Positions 14,572-23,828 of a stretch of 64,000 bases of DNA are shown here, piece by piece; within the stretch, counting starts at the first letter, position 1; every line of letters begins with the position of its first letter. Source of the DNA: an uncultured Acetatifactor sp. (lineage in GTDB: Bacteria > Bacillota > Clostridia > Lachnospirales > Lachnospiraceae); contig CATKYJ010000012.1 in NCBI GenBank assembly GCA_949840885.1, positions 1 through 64,000 on the forward strand, given 5' to 3'. The translations under genes and the position numbers were made by a program. The notes beneath the pieces were generated by a model, which saw nothing but the letters and a program-made list of their open reading frames with translations, was not told where the DNA came from and ran no database searches.

Positions 14572-16260
14572 TCATCCCTGCCAGACGCCTGATTCGGTGA
14601 ACCGCGCTGCCTGGGCGTAAGCCTTTTCTATGATTTTCTTGTCATATCCCATCAGTTCAAGCAGCCTGATGGCATTGCGGGTGGTGGCTTTTCCCTCTTT
14701 CAGCTTATAGTTGAAGACCACATCTCTTTCCGCCACATCCTCCTCGAAATGATAATTGCCAAAATCATTCCGAAGCAGATCCGTAAGTTCAATGTCATGG
14801 GTTGCGGCAAAACAGAGGATGCCTGTACGCCCCAGGGATTTCAATATCTGGGTGGAGGCCGCGATGCGCTCTACGGTATTGGTTCCCCGCAGCACCTCGT
14901 CCACGAAGCACAGGATAGGCTTCTCCCCCGCGTCCGCCGCATCCAGAATACGCTTCAGCGCTTTGATTTCCACGATATAATAGCTCTCCCCTGAATCCAT
15001 GTCATCTCTGAGGGCCATGGAGGAATACACATGATAAAAAGGCGCCCGGTACCTGACCGCAGGGCAGGTATGGATGGTTTGGGCCAGAATCGCGTTGACA
15101 GCCACCATTTTCAAAAAGGTGGATTTCCCGGAGGCATTGGAGCCAGTGATCAGTACGCCCTTGTCCGTGGCGATTCCGTTCTTCACAGGATTCGTGATCA
15201 GAGGATGGTATCCGGCCTCCAGTTCCAGTCCGTTTTTCGCGCCAAAATCCGGTTCGCACCAGCCCTCTTCCCTCTCCAGGGATTTTCTGAAAATCCAGAC
15301 GGCAATGGCAGTTTCCACATAGCCCACCACCTCGATCATGGCGTCCACATCTTTCATATGTCCCCGCAAAGTCCTGAGCATACTGTCGAATTTAATCAGA
15401 TCCACATGAAACACCATACGAATGTAGTCAAGTAGCAGAGCCGCTATGTCCCCGGAAGCATTGCCCCGATAGGGCGACATGACCCAGAAAGAATTGCGCC
15501 TCATACCCTGAAGTTTCTTCTTCGCTTCCCGTATCTGGCTCCACTCTCCCTGGCATACCGGCACGGACAGCTTTTCCAGCTCCTCGCAGCAGCGTATCAG
15601 CCGCATGATATAAGAAAAGCTGGTGATATAGGGATCGATTTCGCCCTTTTCCTTGAAATAGGTCACAATATTGTAGATAATGAGGAGTACGATCCCCAAA
15701 ATGGCCAGGGAAAAATTTACCCACAGAAATCCCACCAGGGGAATAAAAAGCAGATCTGTCAGAAGATGCTTTTTGCTGGAGCGCTCTCCCAGCAGATCCA
15801 GATTGTCCAGATAGTCATAAAGGGAATACTTCCCCATATGTCCTAGGCGCTTCATGGCCAGATGTACCTGAACCCGCGTCTGCGGATTCTCCCCAAAGAA
15901 GCGGATCACCTCCTCCAGATGGGCCAGTTCTCTCTCATCCTGCCGCAAAGACCGCAATGTATAGTACAAATACTCCTCCCCGGAAGCGGAAAGGGTATAG
16001 TTCATCCGCACGAACAGATCATCCATTCCAAGGTCATTCCATGTAATGTCATCCAGCTGCCCCTGTTTCCCATGCCGTTCAAAATAACTCCCCATCCTGG
16101 CAAACCGCTCAAGGGCATATTCTTTTTCAGAAAGCTTGAAGTAGTTATTGTATAAGCTCTGCGTGAATCTCCTTTCCTCTTTCTTTGTGCGCAAGATCTC
16201 CGAGCCGAAGATAACCAGCACAAACATCGCCATGATTAGCATAAAAAGCAGATATTCCAT
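14572..16260 (-). CDS. Membrane-anchored MutS-like ATPase
   Basis: The 562-residue protein has an N-terminal membrane segment (about 2-20), a hydrophobic pair near 172-202, a MutS-core-like helical region and a C-terminal MutS-type ABC ATPase. The ATPase shows Walker A GSNASGKST (about 372-380), Walker B ILCFVDEVLRGTNT (about 445-460) and ATHD. It lacks the mismatch-recognition domain, so it is not the repair enzyme MutS. Such membrane MutS-related proteins are common in Clostridia and their role is unknown. The ATG has GGAAGA 9 bases upstream. It is a single gene between the HAD operon and pbuG. Confidence 0.88.
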   Translation of the reverse strand: MEYLLFMLIMAMFVLVIFGSEILRTKKEERRFTQSLYNNYFKLSEKEYALERFARMGSYFERHGKQGQLDDITWNDLGMDDLFVRMNYTLSASGEEYLYYTLRSLRQDERELAHLEEVIRFFGENPQTRVQVHLAMKRLGHMGKYSLYDYLDNLDLLGERSSKKHLLTDLLFIPLVGFLWVNFSLAILGIVLLIIYNIVTYFKEKGEIDPYITSFSYIMRLIRCCEELEKLSVPVCQGEWSQIREAKKKLQGMRRNSFWVMSPYRGNASGDIAALLLDYIRMVFHVDLIKFDSMLRTLRGHMKDVDAMIEVVGYVETAIAVWIFRKSLEREEGWCEPDFGAKNGLELEAGYHPLITNPVKNGIATDKGVLITGSNASGKSTFLKMVAVNAILAQTIHTCPAVRYRAPFYHVYSSMALRDDMDSGESYYIVEIKALKRILDAADAGEKPILCFVDEVLRGTNTVERIAASTQILKSLGRTGILCFAATHDIELTDLLRNDFGNYHFEEDVAERDVVFNYKLKEGKATTRNAIRLLELMGYDKKIIEKAYAQAARFTESGVWQG

Positions 16261-16343
16261 ATTTGATTTGTCTTCCGCCTTTCTGTCACTACTCTATATA
16301 TGATTATACAGGTAAACCATTTCCGTACTATGAAAATCATAAA

Positions 16344-16380
16344 TGCAGCGGCGAACGGCCCATGGCTGTCCGCCGCTGCA
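16344..16380 (-). terminator. Terminator of pbuG
   Basis: TGCAGCGGCG and CGCCGCTGCA form a perfect 10-bp stem with a partly paired loop, followed on the minus strand by TTTATGATTTT. Confidence 0.75.
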
Positions 16381-16407
16381 CAAAACTTCAGGACAAAATT
16401 TGCGCTC

Positions 16408-17775
16408 TTACAGGAAAATATATTTTAAGATGAACAATACTGTAAGCACATACATGAGAATGCTCACTTTCCCTTTGGTCTTGCCTGCGCAAAGATGCAG
16501 GATTGTCCAGGAGATCACTCCCATGGCAATTCCTTCCGATATGCTGTACATCAAAGGCATGGAGAGAATGCACAAGAACGCAGGAATGGCCTCCAGCATG
16601 TTCTCCCAGTCAATCTTAGCCACAGACGCTATCATATAGAACCCGACTATGATAAGCGCAGGAGCGGTGGCAAAAGAAGGAATCGTGAGGAACAGGGGTG
16701 AGAAAATTACGGAGAGCAGAAACAGCAGACCTGTCACCACTGCCGTCAGACCTGTCCGTCCACCCTCTGTCACGCCGGAAGCGCTCTCCACAAAAGTAGT
16801 GGTGGTGGAGGTTCCGAGAACTGCGCCTGCACTGGTGGCAATGGCATCTGCCAGAAGCGCTCCCTTGATTCTGGGAAGCTTGCCATCCTTGTCCAGCATG
16901 TTCGCCTTAGAGGACACGCCGATCAGGGTCCCCAGAGTATCGAAGATATCCACAAACAAGAAAGCAAATATAACCACAATAAATTCCGTAATGTTCTTCA
17001 ATGCCCCGAAATCAGCCTTGAAGACCTGGCCGAAAGTATTTCCCAACGCCGAAAAATCAAAGGATATGAATGCTGCAGGAATCACGGAATACATTCCCAG
17101 CTCCGGGTTAGGCTTATATAAACCTATCAGTTCACACACAATCCCTATAACCCAGGTAATCAGAATGCCGAAGAGAATGCCTCCCTTTACCTTTTTGATC
17201 AGAAGGAATCCGGTAATCAGAACTCCGATCAGCGCCAGCAGCGCCCCCATACCAATGGAACTGAAATCCGTTTTGAAATTCTGATATGAAACCAGCGTGG
17301 AATCGTTGTTCACGACAATCTTGGCATTCTGAAGGCCGATAAATGCAATAAACAGACCGATGCCGGCACTCACTGCGGATTTCAATGTCATGGGAATGGC
17401 ATTGAAGATGGCTTCTCTCACATTCGTCACGGAAAGTACAATGAAGATCAAGCCTTCCGCGAATACGGCCATCAAGGCGATCTGCCAGGAATACCCGTAA
17501 TTCAGTACCACGGTATAGGCAAAATACGCGTTGAGCCCCATTCCAGGAGCCAGTGCAAACGGATAGTTGGCTAAAAAGGCCATCAGTATGGTCCCCAGAA
17601 AAGATGCCAGCGCCGTTGCCAGAAGAACTGCATTTGCATCCATTCCCGACGCGGAAAGGATGTTCGGATTCACGGCCAAAATGTACGCCATGGTCATAAA
17701 GGTGGTGATACCGGCCATGACCTCGACCTTTACATTTGTGCCGTTCTCCTTGAGTTTAAATAGTTTCTCTAACAT
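16408..17775 (-). CDS. pbuG: NCS2-family purine (guanine/hypoxanthine) permease
   Basis: This 455-residue transporter has about 12-14 hydrophobic segments and matches the AzgA/PbuG branch of the NCS2 family: the start GTNVKVEVMAGITTFMTMAYI, PFALAPGMGLNAYFAY, and the loop GTSTTTTFVESASGVTEGGR are the substrate-site signatures. It imports hypoxanthine, guanine or adenine with protons. It follows punA and cdd, and the three together form a nucleobase/nucleoside salvage unit. The ribosome-binding site is GGAGGG before the ATG. No purine riboswitch is visible; the 112-bp leader instead holds two short hairpins. The exact purine preference cannot be read from the sequence. Confidence 0.93.
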   Translation of the reverse strand: MLEKLFKLKENGTNVKVEVMAGITTFMTMAYILAVNPNILSASGMDANAVLLATALASFLGTILMAFLANYPFALAPGMGLNAYFAYTVVLNYGYSWQIALMAVFAEGLIFIVLSVTNVREAIFNAIPMTLKSAVSAGIGLFIAFIGLQNAKIVVNNDSTLVSYQNFKTDFSSIGMGALLALIGVLITGFLLIKKVKGGILFGILITWVIGIVCELIGLYKPNPELGMYSVIPAAFISFDFSALGNTFGQVFKADFGALKNITEFIVVIFAFLFVDIFDTLGTLIGVSSKANMLDKDGKLPRIKGALLADAIATSAGAVLGTSTTTTFVESASGVTEGGRTGLTAVVTGLLFLLSVIFSPLFLTIPSFATAPALIIVGFYMIASVAKIDWENMLEAIPAFLCILSMPLMYSISEGIAMGVISWTILHLCAGKTKGKVSILMYVLTVLFILKYIFL

Positions 17776-17817
17776 TTTTTACTCCCTCCTATGTAGATTT
17801 GATTAGAGAATGAATTC

Positions 17818-17866
17818 GAGAACCGCATTGCGGCTCTTATATCTGTGAAGCGCATAGAACGCGCTT
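17818..17866 (-). other. Two short hairpins in the cdd-pbuG gap
   Basis: AAGCGC / GCGCTT (17848-17866) and GAG-CCGC / GCGG-CTC (17818-17836) lie between cdd and the pbuG ribosome-binding site. They could be processing or attenuation elements. They do not fit the purine riboswitch. Confidence 0.4.
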
Positions 17867-17887
17867 TACAATCCTTTCACATCATAT

Positions 17888-18310
17888 TCACCGGATGGAT
17901 TCGCCTCCGAATCCATGGGGAAGCAGTTCCTCCAGGGTATAGACCTGATAGTCCGAGGCGCTTTTTGCCACAATGATCCGGAAGCCCTCCCCGGCAAACT
18001 CTTTCATGACCTGTCTGCAGATGCCGCAGGGATAGGCATAGTCCGCAGGCTCCTGTCCCTCCATCCCCCCTGCGATGGCGATGGCCAGGAACCGCCTCCT
18101 GCTTTCGCTTACTGCCTTGAAAATGGCAGTCCGTTCTGCACAGTTGGTGGCGCCGTAGGAGGCGTTTTCAATATTTCCGCCCTGAAAGATTTCTCCCTCT
18201 GCCGTCAGCAGCGCCGCTCCCACCGTATAATGGGAATAGGGCGTGTAGGCCATCTGCCTGGCTTCCAGCGCGGCTTTTACCAGTTTTTCCGTGTCAAATT
18301 CCAATTTCAT
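17888..18310 (-). CDS. cdd: Cytidine deaminase
   Basis: The 140-residue enzyme has the zinc site of tetrameric cytidine deaminases: C57-A-E59 (NCAERTA) and P-C95-G-I-C98 (PCGICRQ). Glu59 is the catalytic proton shuttle. The N-terminal AYTPYSHYTVGAAL and the GGNIENASY nucleoside-binding segment are also present. It deaminates cytidine and deoxycytidine to uridine forms. It lies between punA and pbuG in a salvage operon. Confidence 0.95.
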   Translation of the reverse strand: MKLEFDTEKLVKAALEARQMAYTPYSHYTVGAALLTAEGEIFQGGNIENASYGATNCAERTAIFKAVSESRRRFLAIAIAGGMEGQEPADYAYPCGICRQVMKEFAGEGFRIIVAKSASDYQVYTLEELLPHGFGGESIR

Positions 18311-18397
18311 TTCCTAAGCCTCCATCAGCCTCTGCCGTCTGTACAGACACTTCTTTTCCGCCATGCCGGGCAGCATACAGTCTTTTGCTTTCTATGC

Positions 18398-19228
18398 CTA
18401 TATTTCTGCCATGCTCTTTACAGCCTCCGTCACCAGCTTCTTGAAATTCGGTGCTGCCATGTCCGCGGCCTCCTGCACCTCCCGGTGGCTTAAAGGATTT
18501 GCGGACATCCCTGCGGCCAGATTGCTGATGCAGGACACGCCGCAGATCTTCATGCCCATATGGCGTGCCGCTATGGCCTCCACCACTGTGCTCATCCCCA
18601 CTGCATCGCAGCCTAAACTGCGCAGCATACGGATCTCCGCAGGGGATTCGTATGACGGGCCAGTCATCTGCACATATACGCCCTCCTGTAAGTAAATATG
18701 GTTTTCTTTTGCCGTCCTTACAAGCAGTTTCTGCAGATCCCTGTCATATACGCTGCTCATATCCGGAAAACGAACCCCAAGCTCCTCTATGTTTGGCCCA
18801 ATCAGGGGATTCGGGGCAAATGCAGAAACGTGGTCTTTGATCATCATCAGATCCCCTGCATGGAAAGAAGTGTTCACGCCGCCGGCCGCGTTGGTCAGAA
18901 ACAGAATCTCGGCCCCCATGAGTTTCAACAGGCGGACGGGCAGCACGACATCACTGACAGGATACCCCTCATAGTAATGCACCCTGCCTTTCATACAGGC
19001 CACGGGAATATCGTCAACAAACCCAAAGATGAACTTACCGGCATGTCCCGGTACCGTTGATACGGGAAAATCCTCCAGTTCGCTGTAGGAAAGTTCGTAT
19101 GCCACACGAATGTCTTCCGCATAGTCCCCCAGCCCGGAACCCAGTACAATCGCAACTTTCGGAACAAAGTCTGTTTTCTTCCGGACGTTTTCATGGCATC
19201 TCATCAGTTTCTCGTATACCTCTCCCAT
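18398..19228 (-). CDS. punA: Purine nucleoside phosphorylase
   Basis: This 276-residue trimeric PNP shows the phosphate loop GSGLGDYAED (about 31-40), the VPGHAGKFIFG and GRVHYYEGY segments, TNAAGGVNTSF and the substrate loop VQMTGPSYESPAEIRML, followed by GMSTVVEAIAARH. It splits purine nucleosides with phosphate into base and ribose-1-phosphate. It is the first gene of punA-cdd-pbuG, with its own promoter and a strong AAAGGAGGG site. Released bases would match the neighbouring permease for salvage. Confidence 0.95.
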   Translation of the reverse strand: MGEVYEKLMRCHENVRKKTDFVPKVAIVLGSGLGDYAEDIRVAYELSYSELEDFPVSTVPGHAGKFIFGFVDDIPVACMKGRVHYYEGYPVSDVVLPVRLLKLMGAEILFLTNAAGGVNTSFHAGDLMMIKDHVSAFAPNPLIGPNIEELGVRFPDMSSVYDRDLQKLLVRTAKENHIYLQEGVYVQMTGPSYESPAEIRMLRSLGCDAVGMSTVVEAIAARHMGMKICGVSCISNLAAGMSANPLSHREVQEAADMAAPNFKKLVTEAVKSMAEI

Positions 19229-19291
19229 TGCCGCCCTCCTTTACCGCGTATTTTGCCTCTATTCCATTTTTTAGAAAAAATTAATAAAATC

Positions 19292-19320
19292 ATTATACTA
19301 AAAAAGATGCCAAAAAGCAA
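19292..19320 (-). promoter_or_regulatory. Sigma-A promoter of the punA-cdd-pbuG cluster
   Basis: On the minus strand TTGCTT (19315-19320), a 17-bp spacer and a perfect TATAAT (19292-19297) lie 63 bp before the punA ATG. No guanine riboswitch core is visible in the short leader. Confidence 0.7.
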
Positions 19321-19360
19321 TTCCTTTCTTTGTAAAAAATGACGCAGACGAAAAAGCCGC

Positions 19361-19387
19361 AAAAAGAGCGGAGCCAAAGCCCCGCCC
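19361..19387 (-). terminator. Terminator of spoIVA
   Basis: GCGGGGC and GCTCCGC form a stem with a TTTG loop followed by TCTTTTT on the minus strand. Confidence 0.75.
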
Positions 19388-19401
19388 TATGCCGCCTGGT
19401 T

Positions 19402-20886
19402 TTAAATGATAATGCACACCATGCCGCCATTGCTGTCATTGACGATTTTCTGCATGGTATCCTGGAGCTTTAACTGGCTCTCTTCTCCGATGACGGCCAC
19501 CTTTGCCGTAATTCCGTCATTCACAAGCTGTTCAACCGTCTTTCCGAAGATATTGGTATTCCAGATACCGCTTTCCTTATCCTCCTGGTCAATAAAGCTG
19601 ATCAAATCATTGGCCTGTTCCTCGGTCCCCACAATGGGAGCGATTTCTGTCTCGATATTGGCGCGGATCATATGTATGGAAGGGCTGGAAGCCTTGATCT
19701 TTACGCCGAACTTATTACCGTGTTTGATCAGCTCCGGCCTCTCCAGGGAAATTTCGTCCCTGTCCGGCGTCACCACGCCATAGCCTTTGATACGCACCAT
19801 GTTCACGGCATCCAGAACCTTGACATATTCGTGCTTCATGGCCGCAAAGTCCTTTAATTTGCTGATCAGCTGGTACTCATCCGATATGGTCTCGCCCACC
19901 ATCTCCGTCAGCATCTCATAGTAATAAGCTTCCTCCACTTCCAGCGTTACCCTTATGACGCCGTCCGACAGGCTTATGGTATCCGTTTTACAGCGCCTTA
20001 TGTACTCGCTTGACAGCTCCACAGGTTTTGTACGCGCATCTCGGATGGTGCTGTAATCTTTCATCATATTCCTGATCTGCAGGATAATGTCCTGCTTCAT
20101 GCGATTGTCCCAGGGAAGCATCTCTACCCACTTAGGCATGTAGAATTCTATAGAAGAGATAGGGAATTCATACAGCACGTTTTCCAGCAGCATGTGGATA
20201 TCTTCTTTCTTCAGCTGTTCACAGTTTACCGTCACGGCCGACACGCCGTATTTATCGGATATCTCCCCGGCCACCCGCCTAGCTTCCTCCGAATAGGGCT
20301 TCTGGCTGTTTACCAGCACCAGGAAAGGCTTGCGTAGTTTCTTTAAGGCTACAATGGTCTTTTCTTCTGCCTCCAGATAATTTTCTCTGGGAATTTCTCC
20401 GAAGCTGCCGTCCGTGGTGACCACCAGGCCGATAGTGGAATGATCGTTCATGACCTTATCCGTGCCGATCTCCGCAGCCTGGGTAAAGGGGATTTCATAG
20501 TCGAACCATGGCGTCTTCACCATGCGCTCCATATCCTCCTCCATATGGCCGGCCGCACCCTCCACCATGTAGCCCACACAGTCAATGAGCCGTATGGAGA
20601 CAGGTACCTCGCCGCTTAACATCACGTTTGCCGCTTCATTGGGAATGAACTTCGGCTCCGTGGTGGTAATGGTCTTGCCGCCCGCGCTCTGGGGCAGTTC
20701 ATCCTGGGCTCTGACCCTGGCATGTTCATCCTCCATGAAAGGAAGCACCATCTCTTCCATAAAGCGTTTAATAAAAGTAGACTTTCCTGTGCGCACCGGC
20801 CCCAGCACTCCTATGTATATCTCCCCTCCCGTGCGGTTTTTGATGTCATTGTACAGGTCATAGGTATTTATCGAGTAATTTTCCAT
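19402..20886 (-). CDS. spoIVA: Stage IV sporulation protein A (coat morphogenetic ATPase)
   Basis: The 494-residue protein matches SpoIVA over its whole length, with Walker A GPVRTGKSTF (29-38), the start IKNRTGGEIYIGVLG and a C-terminus ending NDSNGGMVCIII. SpoIVA polymerises with ATP on the outer forespore membrane to form the base of the spore coat and is needed for cortex formation. The ATG has GCAGGAGG seven bases upstream. A good sigma-E-type promoter overlaps the stop of the upstream serpin gene, so it can be switched on in the mother cell independently. It is one of the clearest signs that the organism sporulates. Confidence 0.97.
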   Translation of the reverse strand: MENYSINTYDLYNDIKNRTGGEIYIGVLGPVRTGKSTFIKRFMEEMVLPFMEDEHARVRAQDELPQSAGGKTITTTEPKFIPNEAANVMLSGEVPVSIRLIDCVGYMVEGAAGHMEEDMERMVKTPWFDYEIPFTQAAEIGTDKVMNDHSTIGLVVTTDGSFGEIPRENYLEAEEKTIVALKKLRKPFLVLVNSQKPYSEEARRVAGEISDKYGVSAVTVNCEQLKKEDIHMLLENVLYEFPISSIEFYMPKWVEMLPWDNRMKQDIILQIRNMMKDYSTIRDARTKPVELSSEYIRRCKTDTISLSDGVIRVTLEVEEAYYYEMLTEMVGETISDEYQLISKLKDFAAMKHEYVKVLDAVNMVRIKGYGVVTPDRDEISLERPELIKHGNKFGVKIKASSPSIHMIRANIETEIAPIVGTEEQANDLISFIDQEDKESGIWNTNIFGKTVEQLVNDGITAKVAVIGEESQLKLQDTMQKIVNDSNGGMVCIII

Positions 20887-20900
20887 AGAAAAACCTCCTG

Positions 20901-20922
20901 CATATACTGTTAGATGTATATG
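20901..20922. repeat. Inverted repeat in the spoIVA promoter
   Basis: CATATAC (20901-20907) and GTATATG (20916-20922) form a dyad overlapping the predicted -10 and start site of spoIVA. It could bind a regulator; none is identified. Confidence 0.45.
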
Positions 20923-20943
20923 TAGGAGGCTCAGGAATTATGA
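20914..20943 (-). promoter_or_regulatory. Candidate sigma-E promoter of spoIVA
   Basis: On the minus strand TCATAAT (20937-20943), a 14-bp spacer and CATATACAT (20914-20922) fit the sigma-E pattern (kmATATT, 13-14 bp, CATACAnT). The -35 overlaps the serpin stop codon. spoIVA is sigma-E controlled in Bacillus. Confidence 0.6.
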
Positions 20944-22248
20944 TATTCCTTCTACAACTCCCAAAAGCAGGGGGAGATTGTGTTCGCAGTCCAAGATCAT
21001 GTAGACGAAAGGCCTGTTCAGGTATACTGTCCTGACATCCTCTTGCGGCATGGCACCTTCAGCGCTCATCTCCACTGCGGTGGCAGCCCCTGCTTTCGTC
21101 CCCTTTTCATCCACTGCGATGTAAGTCTTGTGCAGCACGCGGCTGATGAAGATGTTTCCGTCCAGAGATCTGCCTATGCCGGAGAAATCCGCTTTGGCGG
21201 AGTCAAAGGCATCCTGCATTCCCATTTCCTCCAGGATACGGCGCAGTTCCGTACCATACTGGCTCTCATATTTCGGAATGGCGGCATTTACATGCAGCTG
21301 CGTGGGATGCGAGAGAATATCCCGCAGCTTCTCACCGTCCAGTGTCGCCACATATTCCGCCACAGTCATGCCCTCTTCGGGCAGCAGCGCCGCGTAAGCA
21401 TATTTCCTGTCTGCATAATATTTCAGAAAGCCTGTGGCATGGGTATCCTCCAGATAATGGCTCTCCTCGGAGTACATCATCTCTACATTTATGACATTTC
21501 CGTCTTCCGTCTTGAATTCTCCCTCCCGCACTTCGTTGTCCCGATAGATCCGCTCCCATTCCGCATCGAACGCCAGAGCATTCACCAGGTACATCACCGC
21601 GTCCGCCGGAATCTCGTCCAGGATTTCCTCAATCATGCCGTCCGTATTGTCCTTTACCCAGTCATTGATCTCTTTGCAGGCTTTGCTGTCAAAGGTCGCG
21701 CGGCGTATGCCGGATTCAAACAGTTCCTCATTCTTTTTTAAGAAATCCTCCTCCACAGTAAAGCGCTCCTCCGCCGTGAACCAGATGGCGTTGGCCATGC
21801 TCAGCTTATACTTTTCGGCGGCTGGAAGAGTCCTCTGGTAGTCCGACAGGCAGGCGGACAGTTCCGGCACCGATATGCCGAAAGCCTCTTCCATCTGGCT
21901 TTGGGTATCTCCTTTCGCTCCGTTTGCCGTCATGGCCAGCGCCGAGAGCACTGACAGGGGCGAGAGGAGGACATTTCTGCCGCCTGGGCTTTCGTCATAC
22001 ACAGATTCCGGCATGGAGGCGTGGGGCGGCAGAGCCGCATTTCCAGAAGCCGCCGCTTCCTCCATGCCGGAACGCAGGAGCCGCAGACCGAAATCCGTGA
22101 TCTTACCGGCGGCGGCCTCCATATCAGGGCCGTCTATGTCACTGGCCTGGCCTGCATCCCTATTGCCGCAGCCTGCGGCAAAGGCTGTCATCGCTGCTGT
22201 CAGCAGTAAAGCCATTGCCCTTGCTGTCTGTCCATTCCATTTTCTCAT
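20938..22248 (-). CDS. Serpin-family protease inhibitor, predicted lipoprotein
   Basis: The 436-residue protein begins with a lipoprotein signal (MRKWNGQTARAMALLLTAAM, lipobox AFAAGC, lipidated Cys27) and continues as a full serpin. Serpin landmarks are NVLLSPLSVLSALAMTANGA, MANAIWF, YLVNALAFDAEWE, the hinge GTKAGAATAVEM (383-394) and RPFVYMILD (about 411-419). The small residues in the hinge fit an inhibitory serpin that inserts its reactive loop. The scissile bond should lie near SAEGAMP, which does not suggest a trypsin-like target. Gut bacterial serpins inhibit host or microbial serine proteases. The ATG at 22248 has AAAGGAGGG upstream; the longer frame has no site. Confidence 0.93.
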   Translation of the reverse strand: MRKWNGQTARAMALLLTAAMTAFAAGCGNRDAGQASDIDGPDMEAAAGKITDFGLRLLRSGMEEAAASGNAALPPHASMPESVYDESPGGRNVLLSPLSVLSALAMTANGAKGDTQSQMEEAFGISVPELSACLSDYQRTLPAAEKYKLSMANAIWFTAEERFTVEEDFLKKNEELFESGIRRATFDSKACKEINDWVKDNTDGMIEEILDEIPADAVMYLVNALAFDAEWERIYRDNEVREGEFKTEDGNVINVEMMYSEESHYLEDTHATGFLKYYADRKYAYAALLPEEGMTVAEYVATLDGEKLRDILSHPTQLHVNAAIPKYESQYGTELRRILEEMGMQDAFDSAKADFSGIGRSLDGNIFISRVLHKTYIAVDEKGTKAGAATAVEMSAEGAMPQEDVRTVYLNRPFVYMILDCEHNLPLLLGVVEGIS

Positions 22249-22395
22249 AATGATATCCCTCCTTTGAAGTCCTGTTCTTTCCGCTATTTCCAAACGGAGG
22301 CAGATTTCGCCCCAGCTTCCCACAATGAAACTGTCCTGCCTGATAATATAGACGAAAGGTACAGGAAAAGGTTCCTGCATAACATAAAAACAATA

Positions 22396-22425
22396 CAAAA
22401 AGGCTCTTCTTTTTCAGAAGAGCCT
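22396..22425 (-). terminator. Terminator of tyrS
   Basis: AGGCTCTTCT and AGAAGAGCCT form a perfect 10-bp stem followed on the minus strand by TTTTTG. Confidence 0.85.
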
Positions 22426-22468
22426 GGGTAACCATAATATACGGGCATTCTATGCCGCCATCGCGTTA

Positions 22469-23719
22469 TTATTTCATAATGACTTTCTTGTAGTTCTTCT
22501 TACCTCGTCTGACGACAATACCGTCTCCGGCAAACTGCTCTGGACCGTATAAGGTCTTCACATCGCTCACCTTTTCATTGTCCACCGTAACGCCGCCTTG
22601 TTCCACTGCGCGCCTGGCCTCGGACCGGGAGGCGTTCAAGCCGGCCTTTACCAGCACACCCAGGATATCGATAGTGCCGTCCTTAAAATCGCTCTCTTCC
22701 AGTTCGCATGTGGGCATCTGGGCAGCACCGTCCACTCCGCCGCCGGCGAAGAGACTGCGGGCGCTGTCCTGGGCTTTTTTCGCCTCTTCCTCGCCGTGCA
22801 CCAGCTTGGTCAGCTCAAAGGCCAGGATTTCTTTTGCCTGGTTGAGCTGGCTGCCCTCCCACTTGTCCATTTCGTCTATCTGCTCAATGGGCAGGAAAGT
22901 CAGCATCCGCAGACACTTCAGCACATCCGCGTCCGCCACGTTTCTCCAGTACTGGTAGAACTCAAAGGGAGAGGTCTTGTTAGGGTCAAGCCACACTGCC
23001 CCTTTCTGGGTCTTGCCCATTTTCTTGCCCTCGGAATTCAGCAGCAGCGTGATCGTCATGGCATACGCATCTTTGCCAAGCTTACGCCGGATCAGTTCTG
23101 TGCCGCCCAGCATGTTGCTCCACTGGTCATCGCCGCCGAACTGCATGTTGCAGCCGTAATTTTCATACAGCTTCAGAAAGTCGTAACTTTGCATAATCAT
23201 ATAGTTGAACTCCAGGAAGCTTAAGCCTTTCTCCATGCGCTGCTTGTAGCACTCCGCCGTCAGCATTCTGTTCACGGAGAAATGTACCCCGATATCCCGA
23301 ATGAACTCGATATAATTCAGATCCATCAGCCAGTCCGCATTGTTCACCATCAGGGCTTTGGAACTGCCCTCCTCCAGCGAATCGCCGAATTCGATGAAGC
23401 GGCTCATCTGGTTCTTGAAGCACTCGCAGTTGTGCTCGATAGTCTCTTTTGTCATCATGGTGCGTAAATCGCTCCTGCCCGAGGGGTCGCCGATCATACC
23501 CGTGCCGCCTCCGATCAGGGCAATGGGCCTGTTGCCCGCCATCTGCATCCGCTTCATCAGGCAAAGGGCCATGAAATGCCCTACGTGCAGGCTGTCCGCC
23601 GTTGGGTCGAAGCCGATGTAGAATGTAGCCTTGCCGTTGTTGATCAGCTCCTTAATCTCTTCTTCATCTGTAAGCTGGGCTAACAGCCCTCTCGCTTTCA
23701 GCTCCTCAAATACTGTCAT
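22469..23719 (-). CDS. tyrS: Tyrosyl-tRNA synthetase
   Basis: This 416-residue class I synthetase shows the HIGH box HVGH (45-48) after FDPTADSL, the tyrosine-binding MIMQSYDF segment, GGDDQWSN, the KMSKS variant KMGKT (about 232-236) and a C-terminal S4 RNA-binding domain (about 345-410). It charges tRNA-Tyr. In most Firmicutes tyrS is controlled by a T-box riboswitch. Here the leader is only about 100 bases, begins inside a MITE-like repeat and has no T-box motif, so control must differ. The gene is single, with its own promoter and terminator. Confidence 0.97.
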   Translation of the reverse strand: MTVFEELKARGLLAQLTDEEEIKELINNGKATFYIGFDPTADSLHVGHFMALCLMKRMQMAGNRPIALIGGGTGMIGDPSGRSDLRTMMTKETIEHNCECFKNQMSRFIEFGDSLEEGSSKALMVNNADWLMDLNYIEFIRDIGVHFSVNRMLTAECYKQRMEKGLSFLEFNYMIMQSYDFLKLYENYGCNMQFGGDDQWSNMLGGTELIRRKLGKDAYAMTITLLLNSEGKKMGKTQKGAVWLDPNKTSPFEFYQYWRNVADADVLKCLRMLTFLPIEQIDEMDKWEGSQLNQAKEILAFELTKLVHGEEEAKKAQDSARSLFAGGGVDGAAQMPTCELEESDFKDGTIDILGVLVKAGLNASRSEARRAVEQGGVTVDNEKVSDVKTLYGPEQFAGDGIVVRRGKKNYKKVIMK

Positions 23720-23749
23720 TGTTTTCTCTCCTTTTTTTGTCTACTCACC

Positions 23750-23828
23750 GCATGCCTGCACTGCAGCATCATCCTGACGGCTTATTCTTCCTCTGTATCC
23801 TCTGTAAATTCTGGCGGTCTGCAGTATA
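23750..23828 (-). repeat. MITE-like element, truncated copy in the tyrS leader
   Basis: The end sequence CTGTAAATTCTGGCGGT-x-TGCAGTATA (23802-23828, plus strand) matches the copy before prs at 26 of 27 bases. Similarity continues to CTGCAGT and GCATGC at 23750-23755. The far terminal repeat is missing. Confidence 0.7.

Noticed and set aside
17776..17887. Purine riboswitch before the purine permease
   Set aside because: No TATA...GGTCTCTAC-type core or three-way junction pattern; only two short simple hairpins.
23720..23822. T-box riboswitch expected before tyrS
   Set aside because: The leader is too short and lacks the T-box sequence and specifier stem pattern.
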